Made by a program: the position numbers and the translations under genes
In this document: positions 6,685 through 6,973 of the stretch, piece by piece
How positions within the stretch are numbered: the first letter of the stretch is position 1
Layout: the number at the start of each line of letters is the position of its first letter
Assembly (NCBI GenBank): GCA_022360135.1
Contig: JAKSDM010001620.1
Span: forward strand, 1 to 6,973
Reading direction: 5' to 3'
DNA: 6,973 nucleotides
DNA from: Pseudanabaenales cyanobacterium
GTDB taxonomy: Bacteria > Cyanobacteriota > Cyanobacteriia > Phormidesmidales > Phormidesmidaceae
The notes under the pieces: model-generated
The model's database searches: none
What the model was told of the DNA's origin: nothing
What the model saw: only the letters and a program-made list of their open reading frames with translations

Positions 6685-6973
6685 TCATTGGTCTAGATCG
6701 GGAAACAAGGGAGCAAGTTCTCGGTTATACTTCGCCAAATAGTCTTGGAATGATGTTCCCCCTGTGCCAACATCAGCCCCAACGATTTTGAGCTGTTGGA
6801 TAGCCAGTCCTAAGTGGACTCGATGGAAGTGGGATTGTCGCTGATCGTAAGTTTTCATTTGCTGGAGCAGGGGAGCGGCTTGAGGATGGTCGAGCAAAGC
6901 GGTGATCTGATCCTGACGGCTGGCGCCAGACGCCCGATTCACCAACACCTCGTAGTAAGCAGTCAGACTATGG
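6685..6973 (-). CDS. Indoleamine/tryptophan 2,3-dioxygenase superfamily-like heme protein, C-terminal fragment (runs off right edge)
   Basis: The frame is open from the right edge to a TGA at 6687-6685 and gives 95 residues; a GTG at 6948 lies inside it but is not needed as a start. Near the end are HFHRVHLGLAIQQLK (48-62 of the fragment) and VGTGGTSFQDYLAKY (68-82). In indoleamine and tryptophan 2,3-dioxygenases a histidine in the matching helix is the proximal heme ligand, and the G-T-G-G-(T/S) loop contacts the substrate amino acid. The T-x4-(F/Y)-L spacing after GTGGT resembles the indoleamine dioxygenase branch, while the short 15-residue link from His53 to the motif is closer to the tryptophan dioxygenase or PrnB-like branches. 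If active it would be a cytosolic heme enzyme opening an indole ring, possibly leading to kynurenine. The catalytic N-terminal part is outside the window, so the substrate is open. No terminator is visible after the stop. Confidence 0.6.
   Translation of the reverse strand, partial: HSLTAYYEVLVNRASGASRQDQITALLDHPQAAPLLQQMKTYDQRQSHFHRVHLGLAIQQLKIVGADVGTGGTSFQDYLAKYNRELAPLFPDLDQ

Noticed and set aside
6483..6791. Plus-strand 102-codon ORF
   Set aside because: It overlaps the dioxygenase-like gene on the opposite strand, has no ribosome site, and its protein shows no family resemblance; the minus-strand frame has clear motifs.

Overview
The window looks like chromosomal DNA from a cyanobacterium. 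Five copies of the octamer GCGATCGC (HIP1), a hallmark of many cyanobacterial genomes, occur at 356, 1267, 3347, 4342 and 4427. The gene families agree: a MASE1/GAF sensor, a YihY/BrkB membrane protein and a carotenoid-isomerase-like FAD oxidoreductase. The genus cannot be told from this sequence.

Layout. On the minus strand, from 1541 off the left edge, lies the N-terminal 513 residues of a membrane sensor (MASE1 domain, duplicated coiled-coil linker, GAF domain); its output domain is outside the window. A non-coding gap of about 0.6 kb, AT-rich in its middle, separates it from a divergent plus-strand pair: a six-helix YihY/BrkB-family inner-membrane protein (to 3095) and, immediately after, an FAD-dependent oxidoreductase of the phytoene desaturase/CrtISO superfamily (to 4621). 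The pair is almost certainly one transcription unit. The oxidoreductase ends tail to tail with a minus-strand lipoprotein gene (5820 to 4618), and the two stop codons overlap within the four bases TTAG. The lipoprotein has a clear lipobox, a long Ser/Pro/Gln/Ala-rich low-complexity middle and a small C-terminal region with two cysteines.

Upstream of the lipoprotein is a 445-bp non-coding gap with a candidate promoter, operator-like dyads and two interlocking GC-rich inverted repeats. Then come a 61-codon minus-strand gene (6451 to 6266) with a good ribosome binding site and, at the right edge, the C-terminal 95 residues of a protein resembling heme dioxygenases of the indoleamine/tryptophan 2,3-dioxygenase superfamily (histidine plus GTGGT motif).

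The genes do not obviously form one pathway. The only tight functional link suggested by position is the membrane protein plus oxidoreductase pair. I do not see a clear new defence, mobile or biosynthetic system. The items most worth a second look are the dioxygenase-like fragment, the lipoprotein, the interlocked inverted repeats, the overlapping stops and a small upstream ORF before the YihY gene. No tRNA, rRNA, insertion sequence or CRISPR array was seen.
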